Shown: positions 46,786-59,699, numbered from the stretch's first letter. The stretch: 64,000 nt of DNA from Cryptomeria japonica (GCF_030272615.1 NC_081412.1:669192852-669256851); one strand, 5' to 3'. The notes: generated by a model not told the origin, from the letters alone. Numbers and translations: made by a program.

Positions 46786-47449
46786 CTTCTGAGAAAGCCC
46801 TATCTAATCAAAGTTATCATGTATATCTATAGATTTTTAAAGCCTATCATAATCTTCCTCTTCTACATAAATTTCATTCAAAGGCTCATTAACAACAACT
46901 ACATTGTTGCTTTGTACTGCAACCATGTACGGCTTCGCAAGACAAAGATGTTTAACATGGATAACAAATACAACAGAACAAAAGATACTCATGAAATTTT
47001 TCCAAACCAAATAGCTCCTAAAGAGAACATCTAGAAAAACTTAGTACCCAAGTGAAATACATCTCGGTAATCCTAAAACAGTAACAAAATAAAAGAGTTT
47101 AGAGCCATACCTTATGCATGATGTCAACCACTCGTGTGTGGTCTACCCTAAGGGCAAGGACATTCAAGAGGTCATTAATAAGATCTGGGTGTTCTTGCAA
47201 ATAAAAATGTACATCTTTGTAGTACAATTCAACATTGGCCACTTTAACTACAACATCTTTGAATTGCATATGATCCCATGCCTCTAGAGAATGGTTCATG
47301 ATAGTAGTGACAACATTATCATATTCATCATCTTGAATATATAAATATGTAAGTTCCTTTCAGTGCTGCTGCTCATCACAAACACAGATATGAGTTCATC
47401 AACGACTCCTGTTTTGATAGTAATCATTGACCTCTTCCAAGTCATCCAC
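46786..47449 (-). pseudogene. CHC: clathrin heavy chain fragment, two exons with intron
   Basis: Clathrin heavy chain builds the vesicle coat. The right exon (47449-47111) follows an acceptor TTCCAG and reads VDDLEEVNDYYQNR, then, after a deletion of about 45-55 residues, [53 protein letters not shown] and [14 protein letters not shown], ending AAG|GTATGG. The left exon (46950-46786) reads [24 protein letters not shown] and DNFD.IGLSQK, ending before GTGAGAGG. These are parts of the C-terminal clathrin repeats of the plant protein. Stops are at a Trp (TGA), an Arg (TAA) and a Gln (TAG), and the acceptor of the left exon is degraded. Because an intron is present it is a genomic fragment, not a processed copy. 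Further exons were not found. Confidence 0.9.
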
Positions 47450-48026
47450 CTGGAACAAAAAATAAATGTCAGAAAACAAAAAATATAAATTTCTCACCTT
47501 TACAGTTACACATGTAACTGTAGATGAACCTTCCCAGATTATCATGAAAAGAAAAAATTAAAAAACAAACCACTTACTTATGGTGTTTTTGTTTGTGTTG
47601 GCTTTGTTGGACCCTACAATTAAGATTCAATATATATTATTCAATAAGATTAATTGTGCAACATAATGAAATATTGAGAAGTGTGTTATCTTATTGAGTT
47701 TTGCTTAGTTTTGATAATAGTTTAATATTCTCTACTTAATAGGGCCAACCACATGAAGGTGGAAGCTCATTTGGCCCCTCCCCACTAACATCACTCTAAA
47801 TTCCTCATTAACATCTAACATTCATTAATTGTTTCATCCATTAATAAAATATAACATTCATTCATTATCACATAATGTTCAATAACACATAACATTCATT
47901 AACACTCATTAACACACAACATTCATCAATACTAATTAACACATATCATTCATGAACATTCATTAGCACATAATTACATTCATTAACACATAAAAATCAG
48001 TCATTATCAAATAATGTAGATTACAA
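47450..48026. other. AT-rich spacer with short AACATTCATTAACACATA-like repeats
   Basis: No gene seen. About 47815-47990 is built of imperfect copies of an ACATTCATTAACACATA word in tandem. Confidence 0.6.
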
Positions 48027-48530
48027 TCATTTTTTTTTTGAAGCTATGAAAAGTCTAAGTGGAGCATTGTTTTCTTCATCACTTCCCCCCTCTTTAGTTG
48101 TTCTACCCTCTGCTCGTGATCTCGATGTATGCCTAGTCCTCTTCTGAGGATGAGGACATCGGTGCAAAGTGGGGTCCTCTGCAATAATAAAGAAATGGGT
48201 TAAATTCAAATCATTTTTTATTTTTGTTACAAGTATTTCATTAATTTAAAGAACATAACTGTGGCGCTCTTTACCCGATGGGGCCACATCATCTTTGAAA
48301 TCATTTTGTCTAGCCTCAACCTCAACATGCTAAACACCCTCTAGATCCTCTGGAGTTGAAATGCAAAAGGTTACATTAATACTGAACACCAATTGCAATT
48401 AAATTTGTTTAAAGGAATAACGGTGGTCCTCTTTACTTGATTGGGGAACATCACGTTCTTGATGTTGTGTACCTGGATCATGCTCCACTTGGTCACCACC
48501 GATTACATCCTCTAAAATATTAACAAAAAG
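48027..48530 (-). pseudogene. three small related exons, 3' end of CACTA-associated gene
   Basis: Read on the minus strand, three short exon-like blocks start with a T-rich acceptor and AG|AGGA: about 48511-48436 (EDVIGGDQVEHDPG), 48343-48273 (EDLEGV, then HVEVEARQND, with one TAG) and 48178-48027 (EDPTLHRCPHPQKRTRH to a TGA at 48027). The first two end in a similar GTAAAGAG donor and a DV-P-S stretch, suggesting exon duplication. They lie just beyond LINE F from exons at 57363-58350 and may be the end of that gene. This is inference from splice patterns and composition. Confidence 0.4.
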
Positions 48531-48565
48531 GGTTACATTAATTACACTAACTCTCTTAAAATCCT

Positions 48566-51296
48566 ATGGGCTCTGCAACTGGGCGATGGCCTTGGGTGGG
48601 AATTTTTTTTCAAAACTCCCATAGGAATGGTGGCAGAGGACAAAGCAGTGGACAAAATAGTGGGCACCAGAGGTATGATCTGCAGGGGAAGAACAATGGT
48701 ACTTTAGAAAGGGAGGACTTTTTTCGTCGGGCCCACATACCACTTCAGAACAAATTCAGATTCTCCAAACCTAACTGGAAACCATTCACGTGGGCGAAAA
48801 ATTTGAACAAGGAGAAACATGAAATCTTTAATATATGTGAAGATGACAGGCTTCCTGACGAAGTTAGCTAGATTCATTTGGAAATAAGCCCTAGATATTG
48901 GGAAACTCATTCGAAGTTTTTAAACAGTTTTTACATTGATAGTCTTGAGGCTCTCAATAAGGAGCAAAGTTTTATGACAACCCCTAATAATATTCTGCTA
49001 CAAAACAGATATCGACACTGGAGGGCGAGGGTTTACAGGTCACGTGGGGATCCTAGAGCACTCACATTTCCAAATAATATTCCTCTGAGAACTCCGTTGA
49101 GGGGAAAATCTCAGTCTCCAAAGGCGAATCCTCCAAAATCGTCCGTTGGGCCTAGGGCATGCGACTCTCTTTTTAGGTCTGGAGGTGGGAGTCTCAATCC
49201 TCCACATTTCAACCATTCAAAGAAATTTAGGGGCCGACAAGATGGGGAGGTATTCAACTCAAACACCAGCTCTCACAGAAACAAACATATTCATAGGCCA
49301 AGGCAGATTGGCAAGGGTTTTTCTAAATATTGGAGAAAGAATCATTCCTATAAGTTGTAAGAAATAATTAATCCCATAGATCCTAAACTAAATGGAATGG
49401 AACACCAAACCGGAAGGAGAAAGGGAGAAGGTCAGTCATCAAGAATTCTAGATCTGGCGGGAAGAAAGGTTTCTATAAAATTATCGGATCACCTCCTTGA
49501 CTCATAGAGATCAGATCTGCGTGAAAGAGCGATGATAGGTAAGTTTTGGGGCTTTTCTCCCAAATTTGCTGATTTATGCATATGGGCTATAAAAAACATT
49601 GGGAGGAAGTGAAGGAAATTTTTTTCATAGATCAGGGTTCTTAGTTTTTTATTGCCACATTTTCTTCAAAGATGTGTAGAGATAAGATTCATAGATCTAA
49701 GGGTTGGTTCTACAAGGGTTTTGATTTATACACATTGCCTTGGTATCCAAATTTTAACCCTCAGGACACATATAAAATATGTGCCATTATGGATAAGCTT
49801 CCCTGGGATCCCAATAGAATATAGAGATTTAGACCTTATAGAAATCTTAGCTATTCATTTGGGGATTTTTGTAAAGCATGATTTAATTCCATTTGAAGAT
49901 CCACAACTTCCTTTAAGGGTATGTTTACTATTGGATCTTTCGAAACCATTTCCTAATAATCTTTCTATCATTTTGAAAGCTGGGGAATGGAACCAGTAGA
50001 TAATTTTTCAGGATCCAAAAACAGTGGACTTGCATTCACATTCCTTGGGTCATCTAACCACAGAATGTCAAGGATCTTTTCGCCAAGATATAAGAGTTTG
50101 TGAAGACCACTCTTCTATCACGGCTAAGTATTCTAGAAACCCACCACATGCTACAACACCCATTTTAGAGTGTTTGACATCAAAATCCAAAGGAGTAATA
50201 ATAGAAAATCTAAAAGTTGTTGAGGAATCTCCGTCCTATTCAACATTGAATAATGAGGGAACAAATTTGGAGCCCTCAATGGAGGAAAATAAGGGAAAGT
50301 GCCCGCTGAAGACAATTTCTCAGAGAGAGAGGATAGTAAAGCAAAGAGAATTTAGCAGCATTCTCATTTGTAATCCTTTAGGAGTGGATGAGGCCCAAAG
50401 TAGTCAAAATCCAAATACTGAAATCATTCAATTGGAGACCTTATTGGAGGAAAACTAGGAGAAATCCCCTTTGGAAACAGAAAATCAGAAAGATGGGGAA
50501 GTAACGCAAAATGGAATTAGCAACACTTCTGTTTCCAACCCTTCAAGGGAGATAGAGGTCGAAAGTAGTCAGATTATAAGGAATGAAACAGACAGTTCTC
50601 AGCCCTTAGTGAATATCTCTCAGATCGGAAAAACAACAGTGATAAAGAGAGGGAAAATGGTGGAAATCACAACCTCTCTTATTTGATATTTCATTAACTC
50701 TCTCAGGATAGATACTGGAAGAAGAAAGATCATAGTGCCCCCAATCGCTATTCCATGGATACAAAGCCTTATCTCCTTTCACCACATCTCGGTGGGTAAG
50801 TCAATAACAGACCTGTGATATCCCAATGTAATACCGTCAATCCCAATCTCCCCTCTGAAAGAGAATAGGTTGTTTTTAAAACACTACAAATCATCTTTTC
50901 TAAAGGGTATTGTAGATCACTTTGATCAATTTGTAACAAATCAGCTCCAAAAGAATGTTCTATATTTGTGGACGAGATCATAGATCAACAAGGCAATATG
51001 GTTGTTATTGAGGACTTGATGGGTTTTTTCAAGCATATAGTAGATTAGAAGTTTGTTGCTCCTGCAACACTAGCAATAGAAGAGATCCTTGGAAATTCGC
51101 AGCAACAAAGTAGTGATGTACTCAAAGATCAGCAGGAGGGAGACAATCAAGATCTCCCTGTAGTAGTATCCTCTATATACCAAATAAGATCTAAAAAAGT
51201 AGTCATGACGATCAAGTCTAAAGGGAGAGTGGGGAGACCACCAAAGAAGAGATTAGCCCAAAAAACCAAAGAGGAGGTCAAAGTAGGAATTTAGGC
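48566..51296 (+). pseudogene. LINE F ORF1 (nucleic-acid-binding)
   Basis: The N-terminal part is Gly/Asn/Arg-rich. A DUF4283-like stretch lies at about 49540-49990 (KYVPLWISFPGIPIEYRDL, then PLRVCLLLDLSKPFP). It is followed by a decayed zinc knuckle (HSLGHLTTECQ, about 50040, first cysteines lost) and a Ser/Glu/Lys-rich tail. Stops near 48870, 49358, 49506 and 50000 break it. Confidence 0.75.
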
Positions 51297-51350
51297 AACA
51301 CTAGACGGTCAACTTGGATCTTGGAGAGTGGATGACTCTCCGAGCCAACA

Positions 51351-54300
51351 ATGAGAATAGTGTCTTGGAATGTTAGGGGCATTAACGCTCCTAACAAAAG
51401 GAACCTTATCAAATCTCAAATAGAGAATTGTGGGGTTGATCTCTTCTTAATTCAAGAAACTAAATTCTCAAAAACCATTGAAGATCAACTTTTTAAAGGA
51501 TGGAAAAAGTGGAAGTATGTTGCATCCCAATCCATTGAGGCGTCGAGTGGGTTGGCCATATTATGGAAGCCAAGTGTGGGAAGGGTAGATGTTATCTCAA
51601 TCAAAGAAAACTTCATCCACATCAAAGTAGTAGCTTCTTTAGTATCCTTTCATTTGATCTCAGTCTACGGTCCAAATTCATTAGCAAGGAAGAAAGTAGT
51701 GTGGGTTAAGCTGGCCCAAATCTGCCTGAATTTTCCAGAGGTCCCGATTATCTTAGGACAAAACTTCAATTCTATCCTTTCCCTAAGGGATAAGTCAGGA
51801 ATCATCATCCCCTCCCCAAAGTTAATAGAAGATTTTAAAGATCTTCTCTCCTCAAATGCTTTCATGGATTGTGTGCCATCTAATGACTCCTTCACCTGGT
51901 TAAATAGAAGACAAGGTTTTTTTTTCATATTGCAGAGCACTTAGATAGGTTTTTTGTGAATCCTATTTGGAACACTTCATTTAGTACTCTAGTCTCCAAA
52001 ATCTTGCCTTTATTAGGTTTAGATCACTTTGCACTTCAATTGGACATTCCCTTGCTTACCAACACAAATAAGGGATTTGCTTTTTTCAAATTCCAGCAGA
52101 TGTGGTTTAGAGATATCTCCGGTGGTTGACTTCTTTGTTTACCCCGGGCTCTAGGATGTTTCAGTTTTGTAAAAAGCTTCACTGGATCAAAGCTAGAATC
52201 AAAGAATGAAATACATCAGTTTTCAAGAATATTTTTCACTCTAAGGATTAGTTGGAAGATAGTATCAAATTGCTAAACGAATACACTATTCAAAACACTA
52301 TAAATGAAGAGTTTTATAAACAACGAAATTCCTTGAACTTGCAATTACAAGAAGTTCTGAAAAGAGAACAACTCTTCTAGAAACAAAAATCTAGGGAAAC
52401 ATGGTTGCAAGAAGGGGATAGGAACACAAAATTCTTTCATGCTTCGGTTAAAATGAAGAGAGCAAGTAGCCAAATAACACAAATTAGAAATGAGGTAGGG
52501 GAAATTCTTTTGGATAATCAGGAAATTCAAGATGAAGCAGTTAATTTTTTCTCTTCCCTTTTCTCAAATTCAGTTGTTGAGAATGAAGATATTCGAAGAA
52601 AGACTCGAGACATTATTCACCACATACCATGCTTAATCACACATCCGGATAATATATCATTGCTGAAACCCTTTTCTCTAGAGGAAGTTAAGAATGCAGT
52701 TTTTTCCATGCACCCGGATAAAGCCTCGGGACAGGATGGGTTCCTTGCCCTTTTTTTTTTTTAGTGCTGGAATTTTTTGGGGTCGGATGTTTGGAAGATG
52801 GTGGAAGAGTCTATGAAACATGCAATATGTTGAAACAATTTAACACTACCCTCATTGTACTAATTCCCAAGCTATCTAATCCGCAATCTTTTGCAGATTT
52901 TAGACCTATTTCTCTATGCAATACAGTCTACAAAATTATAACTAAGGCCATCTCTCTTAGATTGGGTCCATTGATTCCTAAGATCATATCCAAGAAACAA
53001 GGTGGTTTTGTTCAAAGTAGAGAAACAATAGAAGGAGCTTTGGTAGTGCATGAAATCATGCACTCAATAATAGCACATAAGATAGAAGTAATTATGGTTA
53101 AGCTTGACATGTTGAAAGCATATGATAGGGTCAATTGGCTTTTTTTGCATCGAATCCTTCTTAAGTTTGGTTTTTCTAATTTATGGTGTAAATGAGTTCT
53201 TTCTTGTCTATCAGGAGCAAAATTTTTAGTTCTGGTTATTGGCAGCCCAGTGGATTTCTTTCCGTCCTCCCAAGGATTCAGACAAGGTGATCCTTTGTCC
53301 CCATCTCTTTTTATCATCATGGTAGAGGCTCTAAGTAGATTGATCTCAGCCTTTTAGGGTTTGTCCATATGGAAAGGAACACAAATTCCACAAACTCAAA
53401 TTATTATCACACATCAATTATTTGTTGATGATACTGTATTGTTTGGGGAAGCCTCAGTGAGGGAAGCTAAGGTTAAAAACATTCCTATTTCATTGCTCTC
53501 CGATTCTATGAAAAAACTTGATAAATATTTTGGGCTTCAAGTAAGCAAACTTACCATGCAAGTATCTTGGATTTCTTCTCTTCTCAGGAGTGATAAAAGG
53601 ATGGCATTGGGAATCCATAGTCTTGTCGATCAAGAATAAGGTAACTTCTTGGAAGAACAATTGGTTATCACTAGCTGGGAGAATCTTGCTGATAAAATCT
53701 GTCTTAGCAACAACTCCAAACTATATTATGTCAGTCCTCCCCATGCCATTCAAGATCCAACAGCAACGAAAATCTCTCCTTAAGAAATTTCTATTGAAGG
53801 GCAACAAAGATCCAAAAGATAAAATACACTTACTGGCCTGGGAAAATGTTTGTTTTCCCAAAGTGTATGGGAAGGGGCAAGAATACCTAATTCCGAAGAT
53901 AGGAACATTTCTTTAGGGGCTAAGCTTGTGTGGAAATTGTACTCATACTCTTCGTCTGTTTGGGCTGCTATTATTAGAAGTAAGTATCTTGACTCAGAAG
54001 ATCCAGAAATAATTTTCACAGTTTTGGATCCTCCAAAAGGGTCAAAGATGTGGAATTTCCTAATAAAATACAGAGAGAGCTTGCTACATAATCTAACTTG
54101 GATTGTACATGATGGTAGGGCAAAAAGATTTTGGGAGGACTCATGGAACAATTATCCGCCTTAGATAGTATTCCAAATCTGGATGTCATCAATGAAGTTT
54201 TACAGGCCTCTTGGGGACATATTGTAAGCAAATATTTCCACCCGATTCTGGTTAATGGCATTTGGGAAGTGAAATGGAAAGACATGGATAATATACTTGC

Positions 54301-55566
54301 ACCTCTTCAACAAAAACAGGTGTTAATGATGGAATTAAGAAACAAATTGATTTTCTACAAAGGGAAAAGAGACAAATTGATTTGGCTTCCTTCTAAATCA
54401 GAGGTATATTCAGTAAAGGAGGGTTTTAAGCAATTGACATCTCAGGGGATAGATAATCCACCCAGAAAGTTCTCATTTTGCTAGAAGGGATGCGGATTAC
54501 AAAAGGCATGATCCTTTGTCAAGCTACCTTAAAGGGCAGCATACTAACTAGTGACATGTTAGCTCTACTTAAGATTGTGCAACCCTTTAATTGTGTGTTG
54601 TGTAATAAGTCCATTGAAACAACTAATCACCTTCTTTTAGAATGTTCAGTGGCACAAGATTGTTGGAAGTGGCTACTTAACAAACTACAATGGAACTCTC
54701 CATTACAAGCTACTTTACCAGAAGTATTTGAATCATGGCCAAAGCTCTTTGCACACTCTCTTTTTGCAGTTACTTGGGATATGGCTCCTACCATTCTCAT
54801 ATGGAACATCTGGTGGGAAAGGAATAGGCACATATTTAGGAAGGAATTTCATAGTGTGCAGGATATGCTTATCAAACTAGAATTAACAATTTCAAAATCA
54901 GTTAATGGTCACACAACTAAATTTAAGAAGCTGGACTCCCCTTTCACCTCGTGGGATAACGAGCTAATGACAGGTTGGAAATTTATGCAAATCCCATTTA
55001 AAGGAAGTTTGATGGTAAATGCTCATAAGAAAATCAATAAAAAAGGAATTAGATGGAGATCCCCTTTGAAGAATTTTGTGAAACTAAATTTTGGTCGGGT
55101 TGTGAGGGGTAATCCTAGAGTGTCCAAAATTGAAAGTGTTCTTAGGGACCAATCAGGGCAAGTATTGAGAGCGGGTTATGCAAAAATTCTAGATGGCACA
55201 AATAACATAGCAGGGACTAGAGTGTTGCTATTTGGGATTAACTTAGCCATTAAGGAGCAGGTTGAATACTTAGAGATTGAAGGGGATTCCTTGAACATTA
55301 TATCAGCCTTGAAAAAATTCCAAGCTCCTAATTGGAAAATAGATTATATTATTCAAGAAGCTAGAGAGAAGATTTCAAGTTTTCAAGGATATAACATTAC
55401 TCATTGTTATAGGGAAGAAAATCAGTTCGCAGAATTATTAGCTAACATGGGATGTGATTCAAATGATGAAGGTTTTTTCCTTTGTCCTAGGCAGGTTCAG
55501 GAAGATGAGCCTCTCAGAGCACAAATGACTTCTGATGGGACACCTGGTCCTATCCAAATTGATTAG
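51351..55566 (+). pseudogene. LINE F ORF2 (endonuclease, RT, zf-RVT, RNase H)
   Basis: The ATG at 51351 (MRIVSWNVRGINAPNKR) opens the endonuclease. The GDFN box is GQNFN (about 51760), so the catalytic Asp is lost; LDRFF and LDHFAL follow. The RT begins with ADFRPISLCNTVYK (52900), then VKLDMLKAYDRVNW, FRQGDPLSPSLFI and an intact FVDDTVLFG box (53421). A zf-RVT with CVLCNKSIETTNHLLLEC is at 54592-54650. RNase H is at 55075-55490, but the first Asp is Gly (KLNFG). Frameshifts and stops occur at about 51942, 52134, 52760, 53193, 53357, 53640, 53900 and 54484. Confidence 0.93.
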
Positions 55567-55639
55567 ACTAATGTTTTGTTTGCTATGGATGCAGGGCTCC
55601 TCACTCTTTGTAGCGTTGGAGTATCTCAGAATTTCTCCC

Positions 55640-56959
55640 AATGCCCCAAGTTATGAAACTATTTGAGATTTAAATTTAAATGGTTTCTTTTTTTCCCAAA
55701 ATCGCCTTGTGGCTTGAGTGGTGGGAAGATCTTCATGCCATGGTTAGCCATGTCACTGCTGATCGTATTGTGAGGATGTTTCCATCCTGGCATGGCTTTT
55801 ATGTAGAGTAGAAGGGGCTCATCATTTAAGAATTCTTTTTTGGTGGAATGTAGTACAGGATGAGATCAACCTGTCAACATTGGAATTTCACATGCTTTGG
55901 GTGCCATTCCAATATCCTCACACACGGGGTAAGGATGAGTATCCTCTGGCTTGGGCTAGATTGAGGTACTTCAAGAATGTGGAACTTAAAGAGATGCCAC
56001 ATGTTCTCTCTCTGCTGCACTCCCAATCCTTTCATACTTGTGGAGGATCTCAATTTGAGGAAATATCAGGGCTCCCACATATCTGCAAGCTTGCACATCA
56101 TTTCTTACAATAAATGCAATCATTGATGGTCATTGCAGAGGACTTGTGTGGAAGCTCAAGGACAGGGAATGAATGCAACTGTGATGGTTTACACGAGCTA
56201 CAATGATTCCTTCGCATCACTTCCTCATCGTTTTCTCTATAATTTGACCATTGGCAGCATGTCTCAGCAAAATTTCAGGTCTGGACTTCTCTTGACCAAG
56301 TTCAAGCTTTCCTTGCTAGTTGCACTCACGCGGCAGTTATGACCCTTCGAATTTATTTGGTGGGAGGTCGTCATGGCTAGAGAGAGAACGCTATCATTCA
56401 TCCTCTAAGATTAGCAGACTCTTTGGCAATCCCGTGTGAAATTTGTGAGTGGGCAGTGAGGACTATGCTTGGGGAAGAATGGATTGTAGCTAACCCGATG
56501 GCTTCTCCAAACCTGGTGGCTTCCAGATTTGCGTCTATGGTGATGGACCTCACATAGTCTCAGGACTACACAAAGATGGTGGTGGGGGTTTTTGTACATC
56601 CAACGCTGTTTACTTGGGAGGAATTGGACTTGCAGCTGGAGAAATATGATTTGTTTACATGGGAGGTGTGGTGGGGAGGTTTTTTAAATAGAGATCTCTT
56701 CGTATTTGACTCAGTGCCAAGATCAGTTTTCCTCTCCTTCATTTATGGCTTGGGTTATGCATCCCCTCACACTTTTCTCCACTGGGTTCAACAATTTGCA
56801 TCTCAAATAGGAGAGCCATTGGCTTCAATTGTAATGGCTATATTCAGGGCTGTGTGGGAAATTTGTGAACATGCTCAACTTGATCCTCACGGGTATCTTT
56901 TGTCCTTTCCAACTCCAATGGAGGCCGCTTCATCTCAAGAATCAGGAATTGTAATTTGA
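55640..56959 (+). pseudogene. LINE F third coding-looking region after RNase H
   Basis: Downstream of the RNase H, several overlapping open stretches (55880-56113, 56133-56342 and 56576-56959) share a Trp/Leu/Ser/His-rich composition. They read as one degraded protein: LEWWEDLHAMVSHVTADRI, FPSWHGFYVE, LWVPFQYPHTRGKDEY, GGFLNRDLFVFDSVPRS, FIYGLGYASPHTFLHW. I do not recognise a family. No resemblance to the third ORF of LINE E is apparent. It could be a LINE-specific ORF, or an older gene that the LINE took up. Confidence 0.45.
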
Positions 56960-57362
56960 AAGTTTCTCTAGTTGGGGTGGCGGGTTTATGTTGGTAGAAT
57001 TAGGGTAGATACGAACATGGCATTCTCAACCTTATAGTCTCTTTGTTTTTTATAATCTTGCTTCATCGTTTGTTCGGGTTTAGTTTTGTTGCTGTCCATT
57101 TCGGGAAAGGTTTTGTCTCATTCAGTCTCTATCTAGGGCTTTTTTCAAAGACCCCATGATCCAATATATGGGGGCTGCTCTTTCAAAAATGTATCTAGTA
57201 GGGGGAAGGAGGTAGTGCCATTTTCTTTTAATTAAGTATATGTAAATATTCAATTATTATTATTATATTATAGGCCATGACCTTTTGCTCAAAAAAGTAA
57301 AAATTACTACACTAATTACAATTTAAGATGTTTATTTGTATTAATAATTACATAAATTAATT

Positions 57363-58347
57363 TCAATAGCAAATGAATACCTTCACTACTGGGATGCACA
57401 TCTGGACCTTCATGTGCAGGTTGTGTTTCACGATTAACATGCTGCATTCCAATGTCATGCGCATTGTTATCATTGCTTTCTTATTTAAAACAAATATAGT
57501 CACTTTATGTTGGAACTCAACATCAATTAGATTGTTGGTAAAGTATTCAATTTGAAACAATTTTTATTTAGCTTATTTACCTGTGTGACAGATGCACCAG
57601 AATCTTATGTTTGCCCACTCAATTCTCATAGTCGTTCAGCCACGACTGTATAGCCTTGCTGGTAGGCAATTCTCTTGTCATCTTCTATGGGTGCTCTATT
57701 GAATTCGGAGCCCTACATTTTTGCTTGGTATCGTGAATTTTGCTTGCATTGTTTGATAAAAAAAAAATGTTTGCAATTTATAAATATTTTGATGCAATAT
57801 TTCATTTACAAATAGTTACAATTCGTGCGACAAGTTTCATATAACCACTGGAGCTAAGTTTGTGTTGCCCGTGCATTTCTTGTCTTGCGTTGATTGCCTT
57901 TGACGTGTCACTCAGTGTATGAAAAGTTGAAATATATTAGATTATATAAATATAAAGAGTAATTAGTACATAATTACAATCTTAATAGTATCACATACCT
58001 TTTCTGGTGTCTAGTGGTGTATTTCCTTTTTTCCTTTCAATTCTCTCCTTCGCATCCAAAATCAACTCCTTCCACTCCCTCCCTGGAATCATGGGGGGAA
58101 GCTCGTACTTTACGTTCTTCTCTAAATGTGTCTTGTACTGGTCCCTCACATACTTTAGATATGTGCCAGCTTTTTCAAGGAGCTTGGTTTTGTTGAATGT
58201 GTCATTTCCAAACAACTCAACCATACGGTTTGTGAGTTCATCTTTTAACCTGTTTTCTTGGTCATTCCACGTTTTAAGCAAAAATAAACCTATTAGATTC
58301 AGAAATGAACTGAAGCTACCTTTAATATAGTTCAAGAAATGAATCAA
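57363..58347 (-). pseudogene. transposase-like exons (PF03004-type, CACTA-associated)
   Basis: The right exon (58347-57998) is KTWNDQENRLKDELTNRMV, FNKTKLLEKAGTYLKYVRD, then KYELPPMIPGREWKELI, ending at a splice donor (GGTATGTG) near 57998. The next exon (about 57925-57825) reads LSDTSKAINARQEMHGQHKL and SGYMKLVARI. Another (57725-57590) reads NRAPIEDDKRIAYQQGYT and has a stop. The last (about 57475-57390) reads HDIGMQHVNRETQPAHEG. The pattern matches the plant transposase family found with En/Spm elements, in which N..S..R..H..GS.S...K is followed by an acidic C-terminus. Frame breaks make it a pseudogene. Confidence 0.6.
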
Positions 58348-58609
58348 AGGAAAATTATCCTAGAAATGATGTGAAATAAAAATAGTGGATTAGGGTTAGT
58401 TCACATATGATATTCCACCGTTTATGTATGGTGGGCGCAAACATCTACAATGCAATGTCATTAAGATTTTTATTAAAGATATCATTTCCTGCAAAAAAAT
58501 CATGGGATAATTACTCCAAAACGAGTGATCAATAAGTAAATTACAATTACACTATATATAATAATAATTTTAAAGTACCTGGAACCTTCTATATCTTGAA
58601 GGGAATCAA

Positions 58610-59010
58610 TTCTTAGTCACTCACCACCAATGTGGTCTACAACGTTCTCATATTAGCAATACGGGAAGATCCAGGAAATGATGGTATGTTATCACTAGTA
58701 TCCGCCTCTGGCGCATCCTCATGTGCATCTCTTGCTGCAGAAAATGAATCCACTATGAAATACCCCCAAGAAAGAACACTTCAAGGGAAATACACACATA
58801 AAAAAAGAGAGAGCAAAAGAGGGATCTACCAATAGTGGGCGGTTCAACATGACGGGAAGTAGAGGACGTTTGTATGCTTCCTGTTGCCGACATTGCAGTC
58901 GGCAATACAGATGGAGATAACCTTGAATGAGGCAACCTTTCCACATGAACATTGGCAGCACTTGAAGAATAATACATTAAATATATGAAAACTACAAGAA
59001 TTGTAAACAA
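58610..59010 (-). pseudogene. two exon-like blocks upstream of the transposase-like exons
   Basis: 58975-58830 (NVHVERLPHSRLSPSVLP, TAMSATGSIQTSSTSRHVEP) follows a T-rich acceptor region and ends in GGTAGATC. 58738-58625 (DAHEDAPEADTSDNIPSFPG) is an acidic exon ending with a TAG. Low-complexity Ser/Thr and acidic residues suggest the linker of a transposase-type protein; assignment is inferred from place and strand. Confidence 0.35.
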
Positions 59011-59699
59011 GGATGAACCTTTATGAAGAGTTGTAAAGAAATATGAACCTTTATCAAGTGTTTGATGCTAATCTTAATGATACAACAATATGAAGGAGAA
59101 TAAGGAACGTAGGTTTTGATGCTGGACAAAGGTATGGAAATTTGTGACAAGAGGGCAGTGTAAGTGATAAACTAGTATAGTCCTTACAAAAGATAGTCCA
59201 TGGAATCTATTTATTTAGATCGCTTCAATGTGCTATCTCATGTTGTCAAACTTCACACTGTCTTATTGGTCTTTGTAATGTCCCTACTTTGAAATATAAT
59301 TTAATAATAGTAAATTAAAATACAAGGGATCAGATTAGATCAAATGAGAACTTCTAATTGTGCAACTAAATACTTTATTAACAGTTTAATAAACTATTAT
59401 TACAATCATATATACACACAAAACTTATTGTTATTCATTCTAAAGAGAGAGCAATAGTATAGACAGGGAAAGGCCTGAGTAAGTAACACTAGCATTAAAA
59501 AAACAAGTTCACAAGTCCAAAGAAGGAGTAGTTTTAATGTATAGAACATGGTCATCACCTACACTACATGCAATACACTGATCATGTCCACTAGGTTGAT
59601 GATGACACATGAAATTCTGTAAAAACAATATCTACATATTTTAGTTGGTGACATAAAAGAGTATAAAATATAAACCATTATTGAACTTTTGTTATAATT

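Larger units (their letters stand above)
48547..57307 (+). mobile_element. LINE F, almost full length with 13-bp target duplication
   Basis: 8.8 kb. A 13-base direct repeat, TACATTAATTACA (48534-48546) and TACACTAATTACA (57308-57320), one mismatch, flanks it, and the right end has a short A-rich tail. Order: ORF1 (48566-51296), ORF2 with endonuclease, RT, zf-RVT and RNase H (51351-55566), then a third coding-looking region (55640-56959) and a T-rich 3' end. Many stops and frameshifts. It split a minus-strand gene whose exons lie on both sides. Confidence 0.88.

Noticed and set aside
47580-48030. Left terminal inverted repeat of a CACTA element
   Set aside because: No CACTA-start repeat could be recognised here; the element end stays unplaced.
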